DNA of 64,000 bases from Pseudomonas sp. GOM7 (GTDB lineage: Bacteria; Pseudomonadota; Gammaproteobacteria; Pseudomonadales; Pseudomonadaceae). The stretch lies in NCBI RefSeq assembly GCF_026723825.1, contig NZ_CP113519.1:2480001-2544000 (forward strand), in the 5' to 3' direction. A program made the position numbers and the translations under genes. Below are positions 44,299 to 53,405 of this stretch, piece by piece; the stretch's first letter is position 1; each line of letters opens with the position of its first letter. The notes beneath the pieces were generated by a model, which worked only from the letters and a program-made list of their open reading frames with translations, was not told the DNA's origin and did not search any database.

Positions 44299-47200
44299 TC
44301 ATGCGTAGTCACCGATCAGAGAAAGCACGTCGTCGATGAACCGCCCCTCGGCGGGGTCGGTTCCCTCACGCAGGTAGCCCGGTAGTCGCTGCTGAAACTC
44401 GCTGCGGTCTGCCGGTTTGAACTCCAGCAAAGCTTCGAGCATTGCTGGACGTAGTAGACGGCGGTTGTCCGGTATGTTGGGTAAAGCGGGCCGAATGATC
44501 TGCTGATCCAGGTAGTGCAGTTTCTCGCGCAGACTGGTGTCGCCCTCCTGAGAGATGCGCTCGGCGTGCTGGCTCTGCTCTTCGGCAACTCGCTGGATGA
44601 TCTGCTCTTCGGCTTGTTCTGGCTCTTCCTCAATGGCCGGCTCAGTACGCAGTGCGGCGAGCTCCAGGAGTATAGGCTCGAGCTGCAGCTTGGCATTCCT
44701 GAACCAGTCCACCGACCAGATGCGGCGAATGCGCCAGCCGAGCTGTTCCAGCACACTCTGGCGCAGACGGTCGCGATCACGAGCAGACTTGGCCGAGTGG
44801 TAGGCCGCGCCATCACACTCGATCCCCATGAGATAGCGGCCAGGCTGGCCGGGATCGCGCACTGCAAGGTCGATGAAGAAGCCGGCAACACCCACTTGTG
44901 GCTCGCACTGATAACCATGGTGCTCAAGGGCTTCGATGACGGCAACTTCAAAGTCGCTGTCGGAAGCTCTGCCGGTCTCACGGATATGCGGCATGTGACC
45001 GGATTCGGCGAACTGAAGGAAGTCGCGCAGGGCCAGTACGCCACGACTGGATGTGCCTGTCGCAACCACGTCGCTGGCAGTGAAAGAGGCGAACACCTGC
45101 ATGCGCTTCTTGGAGCGGGTAAACAGCACGTTGAGGCGACGCCAGCCGTCAGCGCCGGTGATAGGGCCAAAGCGCTGGGGCACGCTGCCGCCGATCTCCA
45201 TCGGACCGTAGGTGGTGGAGATGTAGATGACGTCGCGCTCGTCACCTTGGACGTTCTCCAAGTTCTTGATGAAGAGAGGCTCATCGCTTTCTTCGTTACG
45301 ACTGAAGGCCTCCTGCAGTGCTGGATTCTGCTTGGCGAGTTGCTGCAGGGCTCGGTCGATCTGTTCGGCTTGCTTGATGTTCATGGCGACGACACCGAGT
45401 GACTCTTCGGGGCGGTGCAGCAAATGGTGTTCGATGGCTTTGGCGACGATATCGGCCTCTTCAACATTGCGTTGCTCGACGAAGCGGCCGCGAACCACAC
45501 GTACAAACTTCACGCCGAACTCGTTCGATTCGCGGTGAGGTGATGGATAGACCACCAGGTTGCTGTCGTAGAAGGCTTTGTTGGAGAAGGCGATCAGGCT
45601 TTCGTGGCGGGAGCGGTAGTGCCAACGCAGGCGGCGCAGCTTAAACAGTGGCATGGCTGCTTCGAGGATGCTTTCCGAATCCTGAGCCAGAGAGAGCTCT
45701 TCGCTTTCTTCGTCATCATCACCGCCTTGGCGGGAGAAGAAACTGGTGGGCGGTAGCTGTTTAGGGTCGCCGACGACGACTAGCTGGCTGCCTCGGGAGA
45801 TGGCGCCCAGGGCCTCTTCTGGCCGCATCTGCGAGGCTTCGTCCATGACGATGATGTCGAAATGCACTTTGCCGGCTGGCAGGTATTGAGCAACGGCCAT
45901 GGGCGACATCATGAAGCAGGGTTTCAGCCCTTGCAGCGCTTCGGGAGCGCGCAGCATGAGCGAGCGAATGGATTCGTGGCGAGTTTTCTTACCGGCCTCG
46001 TGTTTGAGCAGTGCGAGCTGAGTGCGATCCTTCACCTTGCCGGAGTTGTTGCCTTCCGGAACCTTGTGTTGATCGATCTTTGCCGCCAACTGCTCGCGTT
46101 GAAGTTTGGTGAGCTGGCTGTCTATCTCGGCAAAGCGAGCGCGGATGGCCTCCTGATCCTTGCCTGAGAACTGCCCCAGCGCTGGATTGTTTTCGAGTAT
46201 CTGTTTGGCCCAGAGATCCATTATGCCTAGTAAGCAGGCATCTTTGGTTCGATCCGCCGCGAGTGTTTGGTTCTCAGTAGCGAAGATCGCCGCTTCAAAG
46301 CCTAAGTCAGCAAGTCGCTTGCGCAGGCGGCGGTACTCCAGCCAGTGTTCGAGCAACTCTTCGTTCTGCGCTGCCCATTGCAGGCGTTGTTTGAGGGCTG
46401 TTAGGTCGTCCTGATCGACACGCTTCCACCAATGCGCCGGTTCTACTTCGGCTTTGTCGATAAAGCCCGCTAAGGCTTGCTTCCAGGCACGCAGAGCCTC
46501 CGCCAGTTGCTGGCCCTGGGTGTTCCAATCACTAACCAGATGTTCGGCCTGCTTGGTGGTGCAGGCTGCAAGTTGAGGCACCAGCAGGTGGCGTATCGAT
46601 AGCGCCATGATCGGGCGAACGAAGGAGACGGTGTGGCGCCAGGCGATCAGGCGGCCACGTGCCTCGGCTAGGTTATCGAAGCGGGGTAGATCTTCTCCCG
46701 CCAAGTACGCGAGCAGCTCGGCATTGTTCTGCAGGGCCGCGGCGCGCTCCTGCCAGCTCTCAACCGCCTGCGCGAGTGCCAGTACGCGGCCGGTGGTCGG
46801 GGCCTGCTCGTTAATCAGCGGTAGAAGTGCATTGAGTGCGCTTCCCAGTTCCTTGATGAGCCGCATATACAGGCCTTTGGGAGCCAACAAGTCTTCTGAC
46901 TTGAGTTGGTGGCTATCCAAGAGGAGAGTGTTTTCCAGCTCACTGCGATGGGACAGTACGTCCGAGAGGTATTCTTTAAGTTCGCAGGCATCGCCCTGCA
47001 AGCGCTCCAGCACCTGGGCACTTTCTTTGAGCAGATACTCTGCAATCCAGACGTTGCCACCGAAGCCGCGCCCACACTTGTCCCGCAGCGTGCGGTACCA
47101 GTTGCGGAGGGCAATCAGCTCAGCGGTTTTGGTTCCTTCGTCTCTGAAATGCTCGCCGAGCGCCTCGCGGAAGGTGGGCTCGGTTGCCAGGCGGTTTTTC

Positions 47201-50037
47201 TGATGCTTGTAGGCTATGCCGTCTGGCAGTGCCTGAAGAGCCGCCTTCAGTTTGATGCCTGGCCGTACCATAGCAAGAACTTCGGCCTTGGCTGCTCGCC
47301 AACCACTCTTAAACCAGCGGAGTAATGAGCTGTCAGCGAGCACGCGCTGCAGGTCTTCAAGTCGAGTGTGGTTGGGTAGGTGGTCGAGGGTGAAGACATT
47401 GGCGGATTGCGCTTCGAGCTGTTTGATGTCGGCTAGAAGCTCACTGAGCTCGGGAAGCACTCTGTCCAGCGAGGCATCTTCAAAGCGTTTATGGCGCCAC
47501 TCCGCCAGGGTAATAGGCATCTGCAGCACCAGCTCAAGCAACAGGCCCATTTGCTCGATGCCCTGCTTGTCAGTTCTGAGCGACTGGGTAGCTGAGGCTT
47601 TCGCGATGGTTTGCATCAGCTGTTGAGTATTGGGAGCTTCATCAATGAGCTCTTGGGCTTTTTGGATCAGCTCCAGGAGGTCATCCAGTTTCAGGCTGCT
47701 ACTGTCGTTGTGCTGCCGAATCTGTGCGCAGGATTCCTTGATCGTTTCGAGGGCTTGAGGAGATCCGATGACGCTGGGGTGCAAGGCCTGGTTCAGGGTG
47801 ACTTGTTGCTCCATCAACTGATCCATGCCTTCTAGCCAGGCCTGGAGCGCCTCACAGCTAGAGGCATCAAGCCGGCTGATCAAGTCCCAATCTTCGTCGC
47901 CTTTGGGCATTGGTATGGCTGTGAGTGCGCTTGCCAACTGCTGGGTGGCTTTGGGGGAGAGCGAGGCAACCTCAGCGGCTTTAAGGCAGGTCGAGGCATT
48001 GGCTCGCGCCGCGTCTAGTTCATCAAGTGCTGTTATGGCGTGTTTTAGCTGGAGCAGGAGGTCGGATCGTTCTAGCCCGCTTATTTGCGTCTTGGTGCAG
48101 CCAAACCATGGGTGCGTTTCAAGTTGGCCGTTCTGGCCTGCTTCCTCAGCTGTTTTTGTGTAGATGTGAGCAAAGTAACCTGCCTGCTCATGAATCTGGT
48201 TCCTATCTAGGTTGGCTGTGCTAGCGGGATGGAAGTCGGCAGGACGGATCGCCAGGCTTTCACGCAAACGTGTGGCTTGCATTAGGATCTGGTGAGCAGT
48301 CAGCCCGGTATTGGAATGGAGAGTGTGTAGCTGTCGGACATGATCGTTGAGTTGCTGCTTTAGTCGCTCGTAGTTGTTGATCAAGTCGTTGAGCTGACCA
48401 GGCTGGCGGTAGCTGCCTCGGTTACTGATGCGCTGCCCAATGCTTGCGGCCACCGCGCTCTTCTGACTTTTGTGGCTGTGTAGTTCCAGACAGAACTCTC
48501 CCAGCCCGGCGCGCGTTAGCCGGTTTTTTACAACCTCCAATGCAGCGCGTTTTTCAGCTACGAAGAGCACTTTTTTGCCCTGTGCCATGGCCGCAGAGAT
48601 CATGTTAGTGATGGTCTGCGATTTGCCTGTGCCTGGTGGTCCCTCGATCACCAGGTCTTCGCCGCGCATTACATCGACCAGTGCACTGTGTTGTGAGCTG
48701 TCGGCGTCATCAATCAGAGGGTAGTTCTGGTGTACATCTTGGAGCTCGTCGATGGCGTGCTCGCTGCTGAAGCCATTGGCAGCAGATTCGGGGCGTTCGC
48801 TATCTGCTAGGCCAATCAGCTTCTGCACTAGGCTGCTCTGAAGTAGCACCTGATTTTTGCCAGGCTCAAGATCCAGATACATCATCAGCTTGCCAAACTC
48901 GAACAAGCCCAAGGAGGCAAAACGGTGTAGCTTCCAGTCAGGCTTCACTTCGAGAACGGTCTCCCGTACACGAGCGAAATATTCTTCGGGCAGCAGGTCT
49001 TCGGTGATGCGCGGTAGTGCAATGCCGAAGTCGCGGCGTAGTTTCTCCCGTAGCGATAGATTGGTGAGGATCTCTTCGCCAGTGTACAGAACCTCGTAGT
49101 CGAAGGTTGCTGTTTTGGGGTTGAGCTTACCTTTCTCCAGGCGAACGGGTAGCAGCATGAGAGGGGCTAGGCGCGCGCTGTTCTTACCGACTATCGACTC
49201 GTCCCATTCGAGGAAGCCGAGTGCCAGATAGAGGATGTTGGCTCCGGTTTCATCGAGAGATAGGCGCGACTGCGCATGCAGTATTTGCAGGCGTGACTCC
49301 AGCTCGGTGGGGTAGTACAGAGTTTGAATGGCATCGTCAGCGTGTTTGTTGCTGGGAGACTCCGATCCCGTTGGCAATTCGTAATTGGTCTCTATGCCCA
49401 AGATCTGCGCCCAAGTTTCCGCCGTTGGTGGCTTCTTTAGCTCACTAACACTACCAGTTTGCTCGTCGTACTTGAGGTAGCCCTGTTCAATCAACTGGCG
49501 TTCTGTCGGCTCGGGAACCGGCGCGAAACGCATAGCTTGGTCGGCCGTCAGCGCTTCAAATAGATGGTCGGGGAGCTCGTCTATAATTCGCGCGAAACGC
49601 TTGGAGCGAGCGTGCGAGAAATTCAGAAGCCTGTTTCTCGCACTGAGATCTAGGAGACGGCTGCGCAGTTTTTCCAGGCTTTCCGGGCTGTCGCTTGCCG
49701 GCTCATCCAGATCCTCCCAGTTGGATTGCTCATCGATGTCTGTCTGTTGGGTGTTAGCTTTCCAGCGGCTGTCAAAGCGGAATACTGAGCCGCCTCGACC
49801 GCTGCCTTTCTGCAGTTGGCCTCGTGCGATCAGTTCTTCGCGAATTGACCAATAGTCCTCGTCGGTAACTGCGAAGTCATGAAGCTCTGCTTTCTGTTCA
49901 AGCCGTTGCTTGAGGGTTTTGTTGCCTACTGCTGCTCCGTCTCCAGGTACCAGATCCAGTATCCAGTCCTGTACGAGCGTCTTTTCATTGGCTGTCAGAG
50001 GCCGGCTGGCTGGAGATTGCGCCATCATGTAATTCAT
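44299..50037 (-). CDS. giant DUF4011-type SF1 helicase with C-terminal Vsr-like nuclease
   Basis: About 1912 residues from the ATG at 50037; ATGs at 50028 and 50025 are equally possible and the frame stays open to 50214. N-terminal DUF4011 region (LRSRLLDLSARNRLLNFSHARSKRFARI), Walker A GPPGTGKSQT near residue 466, a long coiled-coil-rich insert, Walker B FDIIVMDEASQ near 1390, helicase motifs HYRSRHESLIAFSN, NVQGDERDVIYISTTYGP and LNVLFTRSKKRM, then a Vsr/DUF559-like endonuclease (DLAVRD, GIECDGAAYHSAKSARDRDR) near 1740. Single proteins with this architecture are listed as phage-defence systems (Hhe, from memory). Base composition is more A/T-rich than flanking genes. Confidence 0.85.
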   Translation of the reverse strand: MNYMMAQSPASRPLTANEKTLVQDWILDLVPGDGAAVGNKTLKQRLEQKAELHDFAVTDEDYWSIREELIARGQLQKGSGRGGSVFRFDSRWKANTQQTDIDEQSNWEDLDEPASDSPESLEKLRSRLLDLSARNRLLNFSHARSKRFARIIDELPDHLFEALTADQAMRFAPVPEPTERQLIEQGYLKYDEQTGSVSELKKPPTAETWAQILGIETNYELPTGSESPSNKHADDAIQTLYYPTELESRLQILHAQSRLSLDETGANILYLALGFLEWDESIVGKNSARLAPLMLLPVRLEKGKLNPKTATFDYEVLYTGEEILTNLSLREKLRRDFGIALPRITEDLLPEEYFARVRETVLEVKPDWKLHRFASLGLFEFGKLMMYLDLEPGKNQVLLQSSLVQKLIGLADSERPESAANGFSSEHAIDELQDVHQNYPLIDDADSSQHSALVDVMRGEDLVIEGPPGTGKSQTITNMISAAMAQGKKVLFVAEKRAALEVVKNRLTRAGLGEFCLELHSHKSQKSAVAASIGQRISNRGSYRQPGQLNDLINNYERLKQQLNDHVRQLHTLHSNTGLTAHQILMQATRLRESLAIRPADFHPASTANLDRNQIHEQAGYFAHIYTKTAEEAGQNGQLETHPWFGCTKTQISGLERSDLLLQLKHAITALDELDAARANASTCLKAAEVASLSPKATQQLASALTAIPMPKGDEDWDLISRLDASSCEALQAWLEGMDQLMEQQVTLNQALHPSVIGSPQALETIKESCAQIRQHNDSSSLKLDDLLELIQKAQELIDEAPNTQQLMQTIAKASATQSLRTDKQGIEQMGLLLELVLQMPITLAEWRHKRFEDASLDRVLPELSELLADIKQLEAQSANVFTLDHLPNHTRLEDLQRVLADSSLLRWFKSGWRAAKAEVLAMVRPGIKLKAALQALPDGIAYKHQKNRLATEPTFREALGEHFRDEGTKTAELIALRNWYRTLRDKCGRGFGGNVWIAEYLLKESAQVLERLQGDACELKEYLSDVLSHRSELENTLLLDSHQLKSEDLLAPKGLYMRLIKELGSALNALLPLINEQAPTTGRVLALAQAVESWQERAAALQNNAELLAYLAGEDLPRFDNLAEARGRLIAWRHTVSFVRPIMALSIRHLLVPQLAACTTKQAEHLVSDWNTQGQQLAEALRAWKQALAGFIDKAEVEPAHWWKRVDQDDLTALKQRLQWAAQNEELLEHWLEYRRLRKRLADLGFEAAIFATENQTLAADRTKDACLLGIMDLWAKQILENNPALGQFSGKDQEAIRARFAEIDSQLTKLQREQLAAKIDQHKVPEGNNSGKVKDRTQLALLKHEAGKKTRHESIRSLMLRAPEALQGLKPCFMMSPMAVAQYLPAGKVHFDIIVMDEASQMRPEEALGAISRGSQLVVVGDPKQLPPTSFFSRQGGDDDEESEELSLAQDSESILEAAMPLFKLRRLRWHYRSRHESLIAFSNKAFYDSNLVVYPSPHRESNEFGVKFVRVVRGRFVEQRNVEEADIVAKAIEHHLLHRPEESLGVVAMNIKQAEQIDRALQQLAKQNPALQEAFSRNEESDEPLFIKNLENVQGDERDVIYISTTYGPMEIGGSVPQRFGPITGADGWRRLNVLFTRSKKRMQVFASFTASDVVATGTSSRGVLALRDFLQFAESGHMPHIRETGRASDSDFEVAVIEALEHHGYQCEPQVGVAGFFIDLAVRDPGQPGRYLMGIECDGAAYHSAKSARDRDRLRQSVLEQLGWRIRRIWSVDWFRNAKLQLEPILLELAALRTEPAIEEEPEQAEEQIIQRVAEEQSQHAERISQEGDTSLREKLHYLDQQIIRPALPNIPDNRRLLRPAMLEALLEFKPADRSEFQQRLPGYLREGTDPAEGRFIDDVLSLIGDYA

Positions 50038-50381
50038 CCATCGGGAAACGAGGTAGATGCAGGCCGAGCTTGTCGAGTCAGGACAGCTAGGATGGCGGGG
50101 CTTAGGAGGCGCCTGAGGCGCTACTGCACTTGCTGAAGCCTTCCCTGGTGTCATGCGGCAAACTGTGACTGCGTTCGCGCTACAGTAACGAGCTGGCTGG
50201 CTCTGGTAAAGCATGGTGGGTTGTAACCCCGCAAATCTGGAGATTCTTAGGAATTAAGACGATCAGTTGCCTTGGGATAGATAGAAACTGAATGCTCGCT
50301 CTTGGCCGAGAGCTACCTCATACACCCCGATCAACTTTCTACTAAGCTTCCCTCCCATCAAGGACTGGCTTGGAGCGAGTG

Positions 50382-50774
50382 ATGGGTTGTCCGCAGGTAT
50401 GCAGTGGTGCGACGTTGCAGTGCAGTTTTGGCGCTGCGCCGAGCATGTTGAACGTGTTGCCGACCAATCGCACGCTTACAGGCGGCATGCCGGCGGCGAA
50501 TATCATGGATCATATCCCGCTGGTGAACATCATGCCCTTCGGCGTATGCATGAGCATGGCCAACCCGACGGTGGCGGCGGCCACTGCAGCGGCCTTGGGG
50601 GTGTTGACGCCCATGCCGTGCATACCGGCCACGGCCACGCCTTGGATACCCGGCGCGCCGACCATGCTGCTGGGCAATATGCCTTCGCTGGATTCCAACT
50701 GCACGCTGATGTGCAACTGGGCCGGGGTGATCAAGGTAGTGATGCCGGGCCAGATGCAGATGCTGATTCCCTAG
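50382..50774 (+). CDS. PAAR-like DUF4280 protein
   Basis: 130 residues, Gly/Pro/Met/Cys-rich: SGATLQCSFGAAPSMLNVLP, NIMPFGVCMSMANP, and CIPATATPWIPGAP are diagnostic of DUF4280, a PAAR-like family that caps contractile-injection or T6SS spikes. GGAGCGA 4-8 bp before the ATG. No toxin domain is attached. It is separated from the VgrG locus by about 7 kb, so partnership with that VgrG is only inference. The following gene on the other strand is a RES toxin, not an obvious cargo. Confidence 0.8.
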   Translation: MGCPQVCSGATLQCSFGAAPSMLNVLPTNRTLTGGMPAANIMDHIPLVNIMPFGVCMSMANPTVAAATAAALGVLTPMPCIPATATPWIPGAPTMLLGNMPSLDSNCTLMCNWAGVIKVVMPGQMQMLIP

Positions 50775-50804
50775 CAGATCTAGGTTTTGTACGAGCGCAC
50801 CGGG

Positions 50805-51500
50805 CTAGGTCGCCAGCAATGTGGTGATCTGATTGACGCTGACCACTTGCCCGCTCCAGATCATTTCATAATGCGCACTTTGGATGATCGAGGTCACGGG
50901 GCGCGGCGTCATCAGTGCCCAGCAGATGTTGCCGGCAGCGCGAACCGAGTGATAACGCAGGCCTGAGCATCCTGCTCCTTTGAGCTCCGCGCCCAGCCGG
51001 TGCGAGTGGGTGTAGTCGTCCGGGGCATAGATGGGGTCTGAAAGCGGCATGACCGTGGCATCCCTCAAGCCCGCTTCGCTGAAGCTGGCGGTCAGCCCTC
51101 TGAACACGAAGCGCTCATAGTTGAGTTCCGGCACCTTCGACCAATAGCGTTGCTGGTGGTAGCACACCTCAGCAATCGCGGTATCCATGCTGTCCGCCAG
51201 GTACAGCACGCCGAAGCTGCCGTTGCTGAAGCGCGAACCGCCCGGATTGACGTGGGTGAAGGGGGCCGTCGCATAGGAGCAGCCCGCGATGCCGAAGGGA
51301 ATCTGATCGCGCGGGATCAGCTCCAGGCGACCAATTTCGTTCTGCAGCCGTGGATTGGTCAGCGCCTGGATCTGATAGAGGGCGTCGAAGTCCTCTGCAT
51401 CGGCGACGTCATCGAACAGGGCGATGGGCGGAAACTTGGAATTGACCAGGCGGTAGGCTTGTACAGGGTGATCTTCCAGCAACGGAAGGTCGCTGAGCAT
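50805..51500 (-). CDS. RES-domain toxin
   Basis: 231 residues from the ATG at 51500; a GTG two codons upstream is possible. AYRLVNSKFPP, GGSRFSNGSFGVLYLADSMDTAIAEV and GLRYHSVRAAGN follow the RES family, whose characterised members degrade NAD+ by phosphorolysis or ADP-ribosylate metabolic enzymes. The ATG overlaps the antitoxin stop (TAATG), giving tight coupling. Toxicity is inferred from the family and pairing. Confidence 0.85.
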   Translation of the reverse strand: MLSDLPLLEDHPVQAYRLVNSKFPPIALFDDVADAEDFDALYQIQALTNPRLQNEIGRLELIPRDQIPFGIAGCSYATAPFTHVNPGGSRFSNGSFGVLYLADSMDTAIAEVCYHQQRYWSKVPELNYERFVFRGLTASFSEAGLRDATVMPLSDPIYAPDDYTHSHRLGAELKGAGCSGLRYHSVRAAGNICWALMTPRPVTSIIQSAHYEMIWSGQVVSVNQITTLLAT

Positions 51501-51907
51501 TACCACTGGGCACCTCGCAGGGTGTCGATGCGCCGGAACGTTTCGTACAGCGAGATCATGTCCCCTTGTGCCATGACTTCCAGCGGCGCACGGCCGTTGA
51601 AGAACTCATTGTGGTTTTTCATCAGAGCAAAGCCGTAGACGTTGTCGGGATTGTCGAAAACCACGCGCAGTGCCGCATGGATATTCAACACCAGGCTGAC
51701 GCGCTGCATCTGGTCGGCGTCCAGGCTCACTGTCCACGAAGCATCCTGCTGACTGGCACGGGTGTAGGTGCTGCGGGAAATACGCAGCACTCGGCAGGCC
51801 TGTTCGGGAGAGGCCTTCCACTTGTCGAGAATGTTCAGCGCAGCGCGCAAACCGGCGGCGCACTGGCTTTTCGAGAAGTCCTGAAGCTGGATGGCGGTAG
51901 CGGTCAT
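51500..51907 (-). CDS. Xre/DUF2384-type antitoxin
   Basis: 135 residues. The N-terminal helix-turn-helix (SPEQACRVLRISRSTYTRASQ) and C-terminal DUF2384 region (QRVSLVLNIHAALRVVFDNPDNVYGFALMKNHNEFFNGRAPLEVM) match ParS/MbcA/Xre antitoxins. It neutralises the RES toxin encoded next and represses its own promoter. A 31-bp dyad lies 20-50 bp upstream of its ATG. Confidence 0.88.
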   Translation of the reverse strand: MTATAIQLQDFSKSQCAAGLRAALNILDKWKASPEQACRVLRISRSTYTRASQQDASWTVSLDADQMQRVSLVLNIHAALRVVFDNPDNVYGFALMKNHNEFFNGRAPLEVMAQGDMISLYETFRRIDTLRGAQW

Positions 51908-51926
51908 GGGAAGCCCTCTTTAATCT

Positions 51927-51957
51927 ACAGAGCAAAATATAGCATATTTGATTCTGT
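51927..51957 (-). promoter_or_regulatory. 31-bp dyad operator of the RES/Xre operon
   Basis: ACAGA-N3-AAATAT-AGC-ATATTT-N3-TCTGT, read on the plus strand, with both pairs of arms centred on 51942. The inner arm on the minus strand contains TATATT, a good -10 box, so bound antitoxin would block polymerase. Confidence 0.7.
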
Positions 51958-52021
51958 GGATAGTAAGTGCTCGCTCCGTTGCTCTTTTGCGCCTGCAACA
52001 GTCCGCTGAAACAATCGACCA

Positions 52022-52894
52022 TCAACTTCGCTCCAACAGTTCCCGCAGGGCACGGGCGTCATAGGGCGCCCGCACCTTCACGTCGTTGTCGAAATAGCAG
52101 TAGACATCCCGTGGCCTTCGGCGGGGTGGGTGTGATGCATCGATCAGTTCGGCGTCGTCGGGCTGGCCACCGGCGGCCCAGGTTGCGATGCGCTGCTGCC
52201 AATGCTGCAGGGCTTCGGGCGAATAGCCGCTGACATAGAGTTCGGCATCGCCATGCAGGCGCAGGTAGAGAAAATCGGCGGTGATGTCTTCGGCATAGGG
52301 CCATTTGCCCGCGGTGTCCGCCACCACCAGGGCGACGCCACGTTGGCGCAGCAGCTCGATGAAGGCCGGATCGCAGAAACTGGCGTTGCGAATTTCCACG
52401 GCATGGCGCAGCGGGCGATCCTCCGTGGCATCCAGGTAGCCCGCCACGTGCAGGCGGGCGGAGGCGTGGCGGGCCAGGCTGCGCGCCTGATCGGTGTCTG
52501 CCGGCAGCTTGGCGAGAAAGTCGGCGAAGAGGCGTTCGTCGAAGCGAAAGCTGGGGGGAAATTGCCAGAGGATCGGGCCGAGTTTCTCCTTCATGCCCAG
52601 CAACCCAGAGGCGAAGAAGTTGGCCAGTGGCTCGTCGATGTCCAGCAGCCGGCGCACATGGGTGATGAAGCGCGGCGCTTTGACGCTGAAGACGAAGTCC
52701 TCTGGCGTTTGCGCTGCCCATTTGCGGTAACGCTCGGGCGTTTGCAGGCCGTAGAACGAGCCGTTGATCTCGATGCTGCTGACTGCGCGGGAGGCGAACT
52801 CCAGCTCGCGGTGCTGCACCAGGCCCTTGGGGTAGAAGTCGCCGCGCCAGGGCGCGTAGCGCCAGCCGGAAATGCCGATACGCACATCGCTCAT
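52022..52894 (-). CDS. DUF72 family protein
   Basis: 290 residues from the ATG at 52894 (GGAGG 8 bp upstream). It begins DVRIGISGWRYAPWRGDFYP and has FVFSVKAPRFITHVRRL, ILWQFPPSFRF and YCYFDNDVKVRAP, the full DUF72 signature (TIM-barrel-like, YecE type). Function unproven. It lies near Ku/LigD but on the opposite strand, with no evident link. Confidence 0.9.
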   Translation of the reverse strand: MSDVRIGISGWRYAPWRGDFYPKGLVQHRELEFASRAVSSIEINGSFYGLQTPERYRKWAAQTPEDFVFSVKAPRFITHVRRLLDIDEPLANFFASGLLGMKEKLGPILWQFPPSFRFDERLFADFLAKLPADTDQARSLARHASARLHVAGYLDATEDRPLRHAVEIRNASFCDPAFIELLRQRGVALVVADTAGKWPYAEDITADFLYLRLHGDAELYVSGYSPEALQHWQQRIATWAAGGQPDDAELIDASHPPRRRPRDVYCYFDNDVKVRAPYDARALRELLERS

Positions 52895-53080
52895 GGCGCC
52901 ACCTCCTGCAGGCGTGGGCAGCGCGGGTGGTGCAGGGCGGAAAAGGCCATGGGCGTTACCTCGCAACTCGCATGTGGCATTGGAGAGGCGCGAGGTGGCG
53001 GTCATTCGAGTCAATTTTTTCTGAACCGCAGGCCTTGGATGCGGCCACAACTCTATGAGCCTGCGCGGAGGAATTTCCAA

Positions 53081-53305
53081 ATGCCCGGTGAAATCAGTCT
53101 GCTATTCATTGCGCTCGGCGTGATCATCATCCTGCTCGATCTGTGGGCCATCGTCAGCGTCTACCGCAGCGACAAGAGCGTGGAAGCCAAGGCACTTTGG
53201 TCGCTGCTGATCGCCGTTATGCCGGTGCTGGGCCTGGGCCTGTGGGCGCTGTTCGGGCCACGCGGGATGAACCCACCGCCGTCCTCGCCGGAGCACAGCA
53301 AGTAA
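53081..53305 (+). CDS. small PLDc_N-domain membrane protein
   Basis: 74 residues with GGAGG 9 bp before the ATG. Two helices (ISLLFIALGVIIILLDLWAI and ALWSLLIAVMPVLGLGLWAL) surround YRSDKSVEAKA, and it ends FGPRG, the phospholipase-D/cardiolipin-synthase N-terminal domain pattern. No catalytic domain follows, so it is a stand-alone anchor type. It is about 100 bp upstream of ku and may be cotranscribed. Confidence 0.8.
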   Translation: MPGEISLLFIALGVIIILLDLWAIVSVYRSDKSVEAKALWSLLIAVMPVLGLGLWALFGPRGMNPPPSSPEHSK

Positions 53306-53405
53306 GGCCCGATGGCCATGCCGGGAAGAGGAGGGCCGATGAGCGTTGAGATTTCAAAGGCGCCAGCCCTGTGCGCCGGCCATGCTCGATACGGAGACCT
53401 GCGTC

